DNA of 64,000 nt from positions 372,001 through 436,000 of the forward strand of contig WTXG01000003.1 in the NCBI GenBank assembly GCA_022496185.1, read 5' to 3'. The position numbers were made by a program, and so were the translations under genes. The DNA is from Multifurca ochricompacta. Lineage: Eukaryota; Basidiomycota; Agaricomycetes; Russulales; Russulaceae. The notes below the pieces were generated by a model. That model made no database searches and was not told where the DNA came from. It saw nothing but the letters and a program-made list of their open reading frames with translations. This document shows positions 1 through 12,300 of the stretch, in pieces (position 1 is the first letter of the stretch; every line of letters starts with the position of its first letter).

Positions 1-969
1 GGAAGCCCACAGTATTTTCAGGGTCCGCAACGATTTCTTGACAAATGCCTGCGATTTGCTCTTTCGCAATTTGTATTCGCAGTTTTCTGGACGGGTTGCT
101 GATAACATCAATAACAGAAAGCCGTCCGAAACGAGCACCAGTTGTAATGTCCTCTCTAGTCGGCTCAGGTTCAGGAGCTTGTTCTGAAAGACCCTCCTCA
201 CTGTCCTCTTCCGGTTGCGCTTGCACAACAATTTTGGGGCCGGTCCGTTGTATTTGACCATCACGGAGCTTGATTGGCAGTTGTCAATGACCACTTCCCC
301 GTCGGACCATGATGGCCGCCTTCGGCGTGAGATGACCTCATAAGACATCTCAACGTCGGAATCTGCCCTTATGTGTTTCCCGCGAGAGCGGGATCTATCA
401 GATTTCAATGGCACATCTTCATCAGACGCATCATCTTCTGACGAGTCAACCTCTGATACGTCTTCCCAATATCAGAGGACCAAGTCTCCTCATCATCGGT
501 GTGAGAGTTGACGGAAGGAAGGTCATCGTCTACAGGAGCCCTGCGTACAGGCCTGTCTAAACGATGTAAACGGTCCTGCTCCCTTTTACTCCTGATAGAG
601 TTCTTAATTCGTAGTCGCGCGACCAGAGTGAAGTAATACTCACCTCGAGATTGCACTCTCATCTAGAGTCTGCAAAAACAAAGCGCCTGCTCCGAACTCA
701 TCGATGAAACCAAGAGCGTCATTATCTAGGTCCGAATCCTCAGAGTCATGGTTTCCGCGGGGGACGTCGATTATAGTTCGCTCCAAGGCACGTTGCTTGC
801 CCTTAGCTTTAGCAGACTTTGCAGGCTTGACAGACGTGCCTAAAGGAGGGGCAACTTTGCGTCTTTTTGAAGACTCCTGGCGAAAAAATGCGTAAGTACA
901 CATATTCTTAAGTGTACCAGGACATACCTGGCTGTTTTGATGAGCGACTCTTTTTGCATTAACCCCCAT
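1..969 (-). CDS. NOC3: Nucleolar complex protein 3 (Noc3), N-terminal part, cut by window edge
   Basis: Noc3 works in the nucleolus and nucleus in pre-60S ribosome maturation and has been tied to replication licensing in yeast. Only the N-terminal part is present. The start at 969 gives MGVNAKR, followed by a basic patch (SSKRRK, KAKGKQRA) and acidic stretches (DSEDSDLDNDA, TDDEETWSSD). Near the window edge the frame reads LRDGQIQRTGPK, ARFGRLSVIDVISNP, then AKEQIAGICQEIVADPENTV. That last block matches the family segment where an AKEQIA-type helix precedes the conserved Noc3 domain. Introns are clear near 888-931 and 603-644. The frame changes again around 395-470 and 270-340. Introns of about 65 bases (starting GTATCA, ending GATAG) and 68 bases (starting GTCATC, ending CAAG) would restore the frame, but a one-base sequence error would do so too. 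Head-to-head with APC5, 161 bases apart. Family call fairly sure. Confidence 0.72.
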
Positions 970-1130
970 TGATTGCAGGTGCAGTGCGAAATATAAGATG
1001 AGCGGGAGAGTTGTGAGCTATGTATAGTATAGTAGAAAAAGGGAAATAACGTCAGACGGTCACGTGGACCACATCTACATTATGCATTTAACTAATTGAT
1101 GTTAGAGGCCGGCCACGCAACAATTCAATA
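970..1130. promoter_or_regulatory. Shared NOC3/APC5 divergent promoter
   Basis: Only 161 bases separate the NOC3 and APC5 start codons. The spacer contains a CACGTG E-box at 1061-1066 inside a near-palindrome (ggtCACGTGgacc), a site type bound by bHLH factors in fungi. The regulatory role is inferred. Confidence 0.4.
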
Positions 1131-3954
1131 ATGGAGGAACCTGAATCACCACCTACCGCGCATACACTCAGACCTCATCATATTAGCCTTCTCATGGTCA
1201 TAATGTTGCTTTATCGACATTACCCTCGCAAAAGGTTTCATCCTTCTTTTCTAATCCACGTGCATAGAGTGTTATTGGAGGAAGTCGTTGAGGTAGCCCT
1301 TCCGACAATCGACTGTCCAGCCTGACTAAACGTTTCTTTCAGGTGATCCCTCCAAGGTCGTTTCCCAACCTACTAGAAGCTCTTAAGGCTGCTCCTCACA
1401 GTGACAGCGATGGCGCAGCCCCCTTTTTTGAGTCTCTCAAACCAAAGGTGTGTGTAGTTTACAGAGGAAAGCGTACGTTTTTACAACCGTTTGATAATAG
1501 TACATGGATTTTGTGTCGGTCGACCACATGACGAACTTCTTCCACGGTTTGCCTAGTCGTTTCCAGGGTCTTTCGCGATTCGACAAATGTTATAGGTGTA
1601 TCTTACCTGTACGTGGACCACAAAAGTGGAGAAGATGTACGTGATATGATACCTTCAACGCAATCACCCTGCTCAGCCGCGTTCTTGTAGGCAGATATTG
1701 TGTGATCGTCTCCAAATCATTGTTATTGATCTTATTAGCTTCCTAGAATCGGCGCTCGATATTTGGCTACTTTTGCCGGAGAGCCGTGGTTTCGTACATG
1801 AAGCTGTCCTTCGCCGGCGTGTCCAGACTCCGTCTTGACTATCATGAATGGCTAAACGGGAGCACAACGGCAGGGTACAAGGATTTTCAGAGAGACTTAA
1901 TCACATTTGGCATGTTTCATTCGTGGAGTGTGTCGGGCCTAACTGAGTATTGTCGTCAGATACTCTGCTGATAAAGACGCATGCAGATGAATACCGCTGG
2001 GCAGAGCCGGAGGCTTACTCAGAGTCCGTATTTGTCCTTGAAACTCATTTGATGCCTGACTATCACTTAGTTTTGAACGTGGACTCGCAACTGGAGACTC
2101 GAACGCGCCTCAGAAACCCTGCGACGATTCTTTGAACAACATTTCCACGAAGGAAGCGACTCGTCAGTAATATCTCTGCTGGCTTCGATCCCATGTCCTC
2201 GAACGTTGCCTTGCAGTGGCATGCGGCAACATGCTTTGTTGAACCTTTCACGCATGTATTATCTTCGACGCGAGCACACAGCGGCCCGCAAGGTCTTCAC
2301 TATCCTTAATTTTCTCCTCGCAACCGTCTTGATTCTGAACACGTTCAGTTTTTAATCGAGGCAATCGAAATATCTCGTCTGGCAGGAGATAAGGAGACGC
2401 TACAACATTGCCAAGGGTGTGTCTATCTTCGTATCCAAGTAGGTATCTGCCTAAATGACATAGTCTATTGCACCGGCTCCCGCCGAAACATGAAAACCAC
2501 AAACCTATCATCAATGAGATTCAACCTGGTCTCCACCCAATCGAGGTCCTCTTCGATGTTGAGAAGCTCTGAGGGTCAAAAGCGTAAGGTTATACCTTCC
2601 TTTGTGTTTGCCTTGACACTGAACCGGATGACAGGAGCAACCTTTGAGTGCTGCGTTTGAGAAGATCATCCAGGCGGTTGGTCTTTATGATCACTGGATT
2701 GACGTGCAAGGGAACCATCTCGATGATGCGGAGCAGTGGAGTCAGCACACTGTTCAATCCGTGGTTTGGAGTGCAGCTGGTAAGACTTGTGGCGGTAGAT
2801 TTTTTGTCGTTTGTTGACGATAAGGTAGGATGCGAAAAACTGGCAGTCATCGAAGAGAATGTTGTCATCGCCTTTAGCGAAGTCGGTGGGGATAGTAACA
2901 ATGCTATCATTGTTACATTGAATGGTGCTTACCGCGTGCGCTTCATCGCTTTGCAGGAAAGCATTCCCTGACTAATAATTACAGCGCGCAAGGCAAGGGA
3001 AATATCAGGACGCAATTGCCATTCTTCTCGAGCCTAAAGTTTGGAAGGGCCTGAGTCTGAACGACTACTCGCAATGGGCGTCACAGATTTGGCATATCAT
3101 TACATTGAGGGCAAGCAGACGGTTGGGCCATTATTCTGCATTCTCGGATGATACTGTGCTAAGCAAGGTGAATGCACCAGCGGTCAGCTGCGGCAATATA
3201 ACGACCTTTTGAAGTCCATGCGCCCTGCCGGACCCTTCAACCCTCGAGATTATTTCTTCAACGCTACAACATCGACAAAATCTATCATCCGAGACCCGTT
3301 GTACGAATTTTTGCAGATGAAGGTGTACCCAGTTTATTCAGAAGCCACAGTGATGACTGATACATTGGTGACAGCAAGTTGGTCAGGCTGCCACAACAGT
3401 TGAACAGCTTTTGAGGGCTCTGTGGCACTCAGAGTTTCAATGTCGGTATGCTTCATACCGCACAGGTATCATCTTGCTGGCCGACGTTGGCCTTGAATTT
3501 GGAATGACTCAGCGTTGCAAGAGGATTCTCGAGGAGATCATGCCGCAGGTGAGGGGTCGAATATGAAATGTCGGCCGAATCTGAGTGTCCAGTATAGGTC
3601 ATCGATGGCGATGACCTCGAGCAGCGTGCTCTTGCTTGCTATACTCTTGCGCGTTGCATCGTCGCGGCCGGCGAGCGATCACAGAAGTCTATCCGCGAGG
3701 CTTTGCCGTATCTCGATATTGCGGAGAAAGACTACGCGACGCTCGAGATCCTACGCTCACTTGCAGATGTGCAGTTCCTTATCTCTTTGTTGTACCACAA
3801 CTTGAATATGGTCGAGGAGAGAGATGCAGCTGCCACTAGACATCTCAAGACAGAGGAAACGATAAAAGAGGCTGCAGTTGTCGTTGTCGAGGACTGGATA
3901 AATCAGGTGTGGGAGCTTGTACTTGACATCGGAGCAGCGCTTGCAAAGCGATAA
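1131..3954 (+). CDS. APC5: Anaphase-promoting complex subunit 5
   Basis: Apc5 is a TPR scaffold subunit of the APC/C ubiquitin ligase, which drives mitotic exit in the nucleus. The N-terminus after the start at 1131 has the family pattern HHISLLMVIMLLYRHYP. The body contains NRRSIFGYFCRR...SYMKLSFAG (about 1750-1830), TLRRFFEQHF...SMRQHALLNLSRMYY (about 2120-2260), GLYDHWIDVQGN (about 2690), and a C-terminal TPR stretch, YTLARCIVAAGERSQKSIREALPYLDIAEKDY (about 3640-3740). It closes with a helical tail ending LAKR. Roughly a dozen short introns are needed, and the spliced product of about 700 residues fits the family. The joint at 1910-1959 works only as a GC-AG intron (5' GCATGT, branch CTAAC, ending CAG). 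I see no broken exon. Identification is strong; some internal splice sites are uncertain. Confidence 0.8.
1910..1959 (+). other. GC-AG intron in APC5
   Basis: The exon before ends in ...QRDLITF plus one base, and the exon after resumes as DTLLIKTHADEYRWAEPEAYSE. The only joint that keeps both frames starts GCATGT and ends GTCAG. It is 50 bases long and has a CTAAC branch-point match. Confidence 0.6.
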
Positions 3955-4234
3955 TAGTGTATGGGGCTCGCGGATGTCAATGCGATACTTCGCTTAACTT
4001 TTGACACTTGAATGCCCCATGAATCACAATAAGCGGAACGCAGCGGTGCACATTGGTTAGCCTAGCGTTCGAGATGTACAGATAGAGTGCTAAGAGGAAG
4101 TCGGACAACTTGATTAGACGGCAACACATCAACAATATGTTTTCTCTATGATAGACTATGGAAATGAAGGGATTTAAATAGACAGACTTTGGTACAATAA
4201 CAAGAGATGACATGAGTAAAGGTCGTGACATCTA

Positions 4235-5681
4235 TCAAGGAGCGGCAAGGCCACTGAACCTGTACGCGAGCGTTTGCCTAATCCAATTTGACTTGCCCAA
4301 TAACCAGAATACCCAGTCACGGATAGTATAGATGTGGATCGGCGACCATGAAAACCTCTCCCGTAAGGCGGGAGACATGCCCACTGCACCGGACATGATC
4401 TTGGTCATGCCGATTACCTTGACCGCACGTTCTCGGCGCACTGCCAGGTGTGCGCGTACTTTCTCATCCGTCTCAGGGGATGGACCAGCCGTGAGCGCGG
4501 CGGCGATGACGGGGCCGAGTGAAACCGCGTCGCGGAGACCGAGGTTCATCCCCTGGCCACCCGCGGGAGGATGTATGTGTGCCGCATCGCCAATGAGACA
4601 CACGCTCGCGCCAGGTGATCCTGCACTCCCAAAGTACGTGAAGAAGTTATCCGCGACGGCACAGCGAGTACGGAATCGTGTCGACCAGACTACATCGCTC
4701 ACGTCCACCGCGTACTGGTTCTTGCTCTTATTGCATGAAAGGGTGTGTGGGCCATACTTCTCGACAATCTGCTGGCAGTATTCCACTGATAGTTTTGAAG
4801 GAGGTGGACCAAAGGTGGGCGGCACGCCACAAGCAATTCGGTAAACAGTCCTTCCATGAGTGTCTTTTGAATCTTTCATAGGATACTGAAGAGGGGAGAA
4901 GATGAAGAAACTCTCAGTGCTGACGACACCGAAAAGAATGTTTGGGAGTGTAGGGGGTTCAGAGAATGTGACATCGGCAATGACCATCTGAGCCAACGTG
5001 TTTACGTCTTCGGGCTTATCAGGGATGGCATGGGGGTCTGCGAAGCCGACAGCAGATAATTGGCGTACCTGTGATCAAAGTTAACATCAAATCAACGTCT
5101 TCAGAGATGAAATATTTTACAGCAGATTGTGCGCCATCCGCGCCAACTACATAATAAGCGGTAATGGACTGGCCATTTTCAAATGAGACATCGACGGCAC
5201 GACCATCTTTGGAATTTTCACGCATGCCCACAGCTTTGTATGGGCGGAAAACAGGGATCCCAACTTCCTTCATCTTTTGTCCTAAAATCCCCTCGGTGAT
5301 GTGCTGGGGAAGAAGAAGGTAGAAAGGGAAGCGGGTCTTTCCGATTAACCCATTGAAATCAACTTCCATGAGAAGAGTGTCGGAACGGTCGTAGTAGTTC
5401 ATGGCAGAGACCTTGATACCACGTTCCACCATGGCATCCGCGCAGCCAACAGCATCTAAAGCCTATGCAGAGGTCAGAAGGGAATTGGAAAAACACCATC
5501 CAGACCTTACCTCCAAAGTTGCCGCGTGAATGACCATCGCACGGGAGGCATGGTCGCCCTGTTCAACTGCATCAACGACAGTCACATCCTTAACACCCGA
5601 ATACCAAAGAGAGAGGGCGCAAGCCATGCCAGCAGGCCCTGCTCCAACAACGAGGACTTTTGTGCTAGAGGGGAAGGGCAT
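4235..5681 (-). CDS. FAD-dependent monooxygenase (PheA/TfdB aromatic hydroxylase type)
   Basis: Predicted flavoprotein hydroxylase that would use NAD(P)H and O2 on an aromatic or polyketide substrate. The ATG at 5681 gives MPFPSSTK followed by the FAD-binding GAGPAGMA fingerprint within the first 20 residues. A middle motif, VVGADGAQSAV, corresponds to the conserved DG motif. Near residue 300, GDAAHIHPPAGGQGMNLGLRDA is the GD motif that contacts the FAD ribityl chain. Two short introns (about 5464-5511 and 5069-5120) join three exons cleanly into roughly 440 residues. The protein stops soon after the FAD domain (ending RFSGLAAP), so it lacks the C-terminal thioredoxin-like domain of phenol 2-monooxygenase. 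The tail is hydrophobic (IYTIRDWVFWLLG) and may bind membrane. The substrate cannot be told, and no biosynthetic cluster partners are adjacent. Confidence 0.82.
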
Positions 5682-6333
5682 TGTATCAAGTTGGTTGACC
5701 AAGAGTGGGTATTAGCTTGAGGTTAAATATGCCAGCGCAAAGAGTAAGGAGGCCAAGCGCGATAGTGTAGTCTTGCATAAGTCATCGGAAGGGGCCAAAC
5801 CAAGGTACAGGGAATACCGCTTTCATACAAATACTATTTGAATCAGATTGTAATTACCTAGCCGTTGTCATATGATGCAAGACGGGTGATAAGGACAGGT
5901 ATCCTTGAAGCACTTTCTGCACTGAGTGAATGACTAGATGGCGAGTGTGATCACGAAGGACTAGGAGACAAGTGATGAATCGGAGGGACCTCCCCGATTA
6001 AGGCGGAGGGTCATCCCTTCTGGCAAAAGAAAGGCTAGAATAGCTGTTTGTCGTTCCCACCATTAGCGGCTGGTGTCTCATCACCCTGACTGAGGAGTGG
6101 ATAGCTTGCAGAGCTCCGTACTCTCAGGAAATTTGTGATTGGATTGACTTGGGGGTGTCTGACAATGTCTGTGCTGTGTTCCAACATGTGACTGTGAGCT
6201 GTGACCATAACTTGAACACGTTACGTCACATGATTGTCACGCTCGAGAGAAATCCCAAAGTCGCGTCCGGCGCGGTTGACCCCGGTTGTGAACACCCTTT
6301 TCCCACTTTCAAAAGAAAGTTCATTCTTCATTC
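5682..6333. promoter_or_regulatory. Divergent intergenic region, FAD monooxygenase / XMAP215
   Basis: Contains the upstream regions of two head-to-head genes. Open frames here are short and lack family features. I see no repeat, RNA gene or clear operator. Confidence 0.4.
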
Positions 6334-9300
6334 ATGGATGGTCAACCTCCCCAGGAGGAAGACTTTTCCGTCCTTTCTATCGAGGATAGGCTTGCACACA
6401 AGAATTGGAAAGCACGCGTTGGCGCTTACGAGACCCTTGTTAAAACATTCCAATTAACAGCATCAGACACCGACCCTGCGTTCAGGCCCTACATATCCAA
6501 TCCCGATATCCTCAAGAAGATCGTCACAGATTCAAATGTAGTAGCGCAAGAGAAAGGTGTAGAATGCGTCATAGCTTTTGTCAAATTTGCCGGCGAGAAC
6601 GCTGCAAGGACGAGAGACGCTGTGGTTCCTGCCTTAGTGGACAAATGCTTTGGTTCCACACGAGCTGGCACGAAAAATCAGGCGATAGAGCTTGCTTTAC
6701 AGTATGTTGAGGTCGAGAATGGCGGCGCTGGCGTGGTGGTGCGCGGCTCCTACGAGTATTTATTTACCAACCCTGCTCTGACCATTACCTGTATTCAGGA
6801 GAATGTACTGCTTGGTTTGACCGCAAAACAGCCAAAAGCTGTTGCAGGAACTGTCACCGTCCTGAAGGAGATCGTTCGGTGGGTCGTGCATTCACATCCT
6901 CTGTCACTTCCTTCCCCTGTCTTCAGACGCAAACGTCCGACGAAGCCCATGTATTCATGGCAAGCGTTGCACTAGCATCTGTTGCTAGATGCCGCCTTTG
7001 CGGTCTCGAAATTAGCATATTTGCAACTCACACTTGCCATGTTTTGCAGACTATTCGGCACGCAGGTGACCCCATCTGCGCCTATCCTCAAAGCTCTGCC
7101 GAAAATTTTCGGCCATTCAGACAAATCTGTGCGATTGGAGGGAAGCAACCTCGCCCACGCTCTGTATCAGTATCTTGGTGCCGGAATCGAACCTTGGCTA
7201 GCGGATCTCAAACCGGTTCAGGTAAAAGAGTTAAAGGAGGTTTGGGACGGCATGGAGAGGGATGGACGGGGAAAAGGCACCTTGAAGCCCGAACGGATGA
7301 CACGTCAACAAGCCAGGGACGCGGAGCAGAGTGCCGCTGCTGGGGAGGGCGGCGCAGGTGATAGCTCTGCTGCCGCCGAGGAAGGTGCGTCAACGGTTCC
7401 AAGTGCCTGTCCAAGAGTGCGAACGAAAAGGAACAGATTTTGCGCCCCCCGATCCCCGACAGTTTGCGGAAGAGGTTGATATCACGCCCAAACTTCCGGC
7501 GAATCTCCACACAAACCTCACCTCATCAAAATGGAAGGAGCGGAAGGAGGTCCTTGACGATCTATTAACCGTCCTCAATACTACGCACCGAATAAAGGAG
7601 GCATCAGAATTTGGGGAGCTTTCCAAGGCCCTGGCGTTACGAGTGCAGAGTGATGCAAACATCAATTGCGTCATGGTTGCAGCTCAGTGTCTCGAGGGCC
7701 TGGCAAAGGGGCTTATGGGCAACTTTGCCCGGTACAGAGAGACTGTTGTGCCTCCGATGTTGGAGCGGCTGAAGGAAAGGAAAGCCAATGTCACGGACAC
7801 AATTGGTGCGACGTTGGATGCCATTTTCGAAACAGTAAGTAAAACAGGTTTTCCGCCGAACCCTTCTTTCTGAATGCCACTGCAGACCACACTCGCAGAC
7901 ATTGTTGGCGACATTCTGCCTGCTTTGTCCAGCAAGAACCCTCAAGTTAAGGAGGGTGCTTGTAGATTTCTGACGCGCTGCCTATCAACATCCAAACAAG
8001 CCATCCCTCCGCCGCAGGTCAAACCTGTTTCTGAGTCACTAGCGACTCTTCTCGAAGATTCCTATGCTGGGGCGCGCGATGAGGCTGCGAATGCACTTGG
8101 CACCCTCATGAAGATGGTTGGAGAGCGTCCTCTCGGGGCGGTCATGGATGGCCTTGCGGATGTTCGGAAGGCGAAGGTGAAGGAAGCCCATGAGAAGGCA
8201 ACCGTAAAGACAAAGGCAGGGGCAGGTGGTCCTCCGAAGCCGCCTGTTGTGGTGCCTGCTAAAGCACCTTCGAAGAAGATTCCAGCCGTCGTCGCGAAGA
8301 AGGAAGAGCCCCCATCCGCACCCGAAATAGAAGGCTCACTTCCTGAAGATAATGTGCCCACACCCGAGAAGAAAACCCGTGGACCCTCTGCACGTTTGCT
8401 GGCTAAGAAAGTCTCTCCCGCTGTGGCTGCGGCAAATTCAGGAGCAACGGTTGCTCCGGTATCAGCTCCTACGAAGAAATCACTTCCTGCTGCTGCTGCT
8501 GCTGTGGCATCGAAGCAACCCAAGGGTGGTGCACCCGCTCTAGCTGGTGCACTTGACACTTTCAAGTATAAACACACGCCAGAGGACGCGGAGGCACTCG
8601 CCGCCGAACTTATCCCGTCGAACCTTGTCACTGATCTTGGCGACGCAAATTGGAAGACCCGGCTCGCTGCATTGGAAGAGATGACAACTTGGGTAGAGAG
8701 CATGGTGGACGAACTTGACGCAGAGGTAGTTATTCGTGCTCTTGGAAAGAAGGGGTGGGGAGAGAAAAATTTCCAAGTTTCAGCAAAGTTGTACGGAATC
8801 TTGGTTATTCTCGCAGAGCGTTGCCCATCTTTTGGGAGATCTTGTGCAGCATTGTCCATTCCGCATCTCTCGGAGAAGCTGGGAGATGCCAAACTGAAGA
8901 AGCCTGCCAGTGATGCATTGGGGATATTCGCGGAGAAGACGTCGTTGCAATTCGTTCTTAACCAAGGTATGTCTTGTCCAATGCCTTTGGTAGTGTTTAT
9001 TGACATTCGCGCGCGAAGCGTACGAACCGCTCAACAAAATAAAGGCACCAAAAGCACTTGCAGACGCATTAGGGTGGATTGAGCAGGCTCTTTCCGAGTT
9101 CGGTATCGCTGGTTTGTCGCTTCGCGGCCTCATCGAGTTTCTGAAAGGCGCACTCAAGAATTCTAATGCTGCCGTGCGAACTAGCGCAACTAGGACTGTC
9201 GTCATGGTTAAGATGTTCGCTGGCTCAAGTGTCAGCGATCTTCTCGGCGACCTAAATCCCCAACTCCTCACTACAATCCAGAGCGAGTTCGAGAAAGTTG

Positions 9301-12300
9301 AGGGCACACCAGCACCGGAACCAATGCGACAATCGGCGGATGTCCTCGCAATGGCTCCACAGGGAGGGTCGGGGGGCAAAAGTGGTGCCACCGCAGCCAG
9401 TGCCTTGGATGACCTTTTCCCGCGTGTGGAGATCGATGGACTCATAAAGGGCACCACAATTCTAGCGGATGCCAAAAGTGAGGCGTGGAAGGCCAAGAAG
9501 GAGGCTCTGGAAACCTTGCAGGCTATCCTAGACCAGGGCGCAAACAAACGCCTGAAGCCTCAAATGGGCGCGTCCACTTTTATGTTCCCATTATGACAAG
9601 CTAACATCTATGCTTTTCCCAGGTGAAATTGGACAAATATTGAAGGCGCGAGTCACAGATTCGAACAAGGCAGTCCAAACGCTCGCGCTCGATATTGTGG
9701 CACGAATAGCCACCGGGATGGGCAAGTCATTTGAAAAGCAAACACGATTCTTCGTACTGCCAGTTTGCACCGTGCTTTCAGACCAGAAGGCACCCATCCG
9801 TGCGGCAGCCATTCAGGCACTGACCGCTATTGCCACAGCTTGTGAGGGTCTAGACGCACTCGTCCACGGATTAACGGCTGCACTCGAGGTCAATCAGCCG
9901 CTACAACGAGCTCAGCTGTTGGGGTGGATCGTTGACTGGTTCAAGGAGCACGAAATCACTCCAGGCTTGGATTTGAGTAGCTGTGTTGCCCCTGTAGTAG
10001 GATGCCTAGACGACCGCAATGGCGACGTTCGCAAAGGGGCTCAGGCAGTCCTACCCTATCTCATCGCATCTGCTGGCTTTGACCAAGTCATGAATCAGAC
10101 GAACTCATTGAAACCTGCTTCAAAAGCCACTGCTGCGCCTCTGATACAAGCAGCCCGCGCTGCAGCTCCGACAGGTGCTGTTGCTGCTGCTACCTCTGCG
10201 GTATCAGCACCTACTACTGCACCCGTACCTCCGAAAGTTGCTATTTCCTCCAAACCTGCTGCCGCCAACCCCCCGCCCTCCCCGCCAGAATCTAGCCCAC
10301 CCCAGTCACCAAGTGCTGCAGTTCCTCCTACGGGAAGGACTGGCCCGGCTAGTAAGCTTGGGTCGGTACGTCGCAAATTACCACTAGGGTCAACTTCACG
10401 TCCCGAATCGCGTACGGAGACTATCGAAGAAGCTGTCACACCCCGTGCTTCAACGAAACTCGGTGGGCTGGGGTTGAAACGACCTGGACTGGCAGCCTCT
10501 ACCAGCAAGAGTGCACCGCCATCGGTGCCCGTTTCTGCTGCGCCTTCTCAAGAATCCCTGCCACTAAGCGGAATGAGCCTCGATGTGAAGAGGGTTCGAC
10601 TATTGAAAGACGTTGGGAAGTGGATCAACGAGGGTGGGGCAACGCGGAAAGATCTGGCGGATCTTCTGCAACACCAGATGGAGCCGAACGCCTCGAAGGA
10701 CTTGATTGCCAATCTCTTTAGCCACGATCATAATGCGGTCAATGACCATGTCAACGGGTTGACAATGTTGTGTGATTTCTACACAGACTTGCAGGCCGGC
10801 GGCGAGGGTCTCGGCCTTACTGAGGACGATGCAAGAGCTATCGGGGTGGCGAATTCGGACCTTGCACTCAAATATGTCTCCATTAAGGCTCACGAACCCC
10901 AATCCAACCTAGTTTCCAAGTGCCTGGATGTGATTGATGCGGTGTTGGGATTTATGAGGAACGTTGAGTACCAACTGACAGAGCCTGAAGCACTGTGTTT
11001 TATTCCCACGTTGGTTCACAAGGTGAGGAAAAGCTTCAGACATCAACGACTAACGTGCTTTGCTCATCTTCGATAGTTTGGCGATGCCCGCGAGCCCGTT
11101 CGAGTGCGCGTACAGCAAATCTTCCAAACACTGCCCAAGGTGTATGCGTATAGCCGAGTCTTTCAGGTGGTCCTTGATCACGGCCTGAAGTCGAAAGTGG
11201 CCAAGACGCGCCAATTGTCTCTTGACGAGTTAGGAGGTATTTTGAAAAGGTCGGGAATGGGGGCGTGCCATCCTGCAAAGGATTGTCCACCTATTGCCTC
11301 GATGATATCGGATAAGGATCCCAACGTCCGGAAATCCGCGCTCTCAACTTTAAGGTTTGTCTCTTTGTTCAGCGACAATCTTCCTATTGAAGCAACTCTA
11401 CTAGTGAGATCTATTTGCTCGAGGGGGAGAAGGTCTGGTCTCTTGTTGGTTCTCTTAGTGCCAAAGACAAAACTCAGCTCGAAGAGAGGCTACGCCGCGT
11501 GGCAGGCCCCAGCACAGCAGATAAGCGTGAGTCCGGAAAACAGGATGCTCTTGTGCTACCACAACCATCCCAGATCTCGCGCTTGACAAGCAGTATTGCA
11601 AGGCCAGCGTCACCATCTACATCTCTCCCTCGACCCGGAGGCATCCCACGACCGGGGAGTCCGCCTACAGGAAGCTCCCGCTTAGCTCAGCCTGCACCCG
11701 CCGCGTCCGCGCGATCGATGTCCCCAGGACCGTCTCACATCGCCAGACCAACTTCGCACATTCCTGGTCCAACATCTCCGACAGGTCGAGGAAAGAGTAT
11801 GTTACCCTCTCGTCTTGCTGCTCCTAGGAGCCGAGCTGGAACCTTGCGCTCCACCCTTGGCCCTTCGACCGACTCGATCGATACACTCTCAAATGGAACG
11901 AAGTACGCAAACGGACAGAATTCAAAGATTGAATCTTGGAGAAGTGCGGAGACCCCTGGGGATCCGGAGATTCCTTCAGACTCTGGGAACAATATCACCC
12001 TTACGATTTCCAGTATCTTGAGCAGTGATTCTGACCGTAGTGTTGAGGCTCTCAAAAAAGTTCAGAAGATCCTCCAGCTCGGTCCGGATAATGGACCGTC
12101 ATCTCCTCTGTATCGGGACCTTGCGGAGCACACGGAAGGTCTTATTGAGACCGTCACCCTCCAAATGTCTCATGCGTTTGACAAGCCAGATGAGAACATT
12201 CGGCTCGCCAAGCACTTGATTCAGACCCTAAATGCGTTCTGTGACAATTCCCTCCTCGCGGAGTCTTTGACGGTGGACATTTTTACTGCTCTGTTTGAAG

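Noticed and set aside
270..470. Two apparent frameshifts in NOC3
   Set aside because: Introns of about 65 and 68 bases with acceptable GT and AG ends restore the frame, so frameshifts are not required. The acidic coding look of the skipped bases leaves some doubt.
4332..4844. 170-codon plus-strand frame
   Set aside because: Antisense to the FAD monooxygenase GD-motif exon; no features of its own.
8062..9547. Long minus-strand open frames (314 and 255 codons) opposite the XMAP215 gene
   Set aside because: They mirror GC-rich coding sequence of TOG arrays on the plus strand and show no family motifs.
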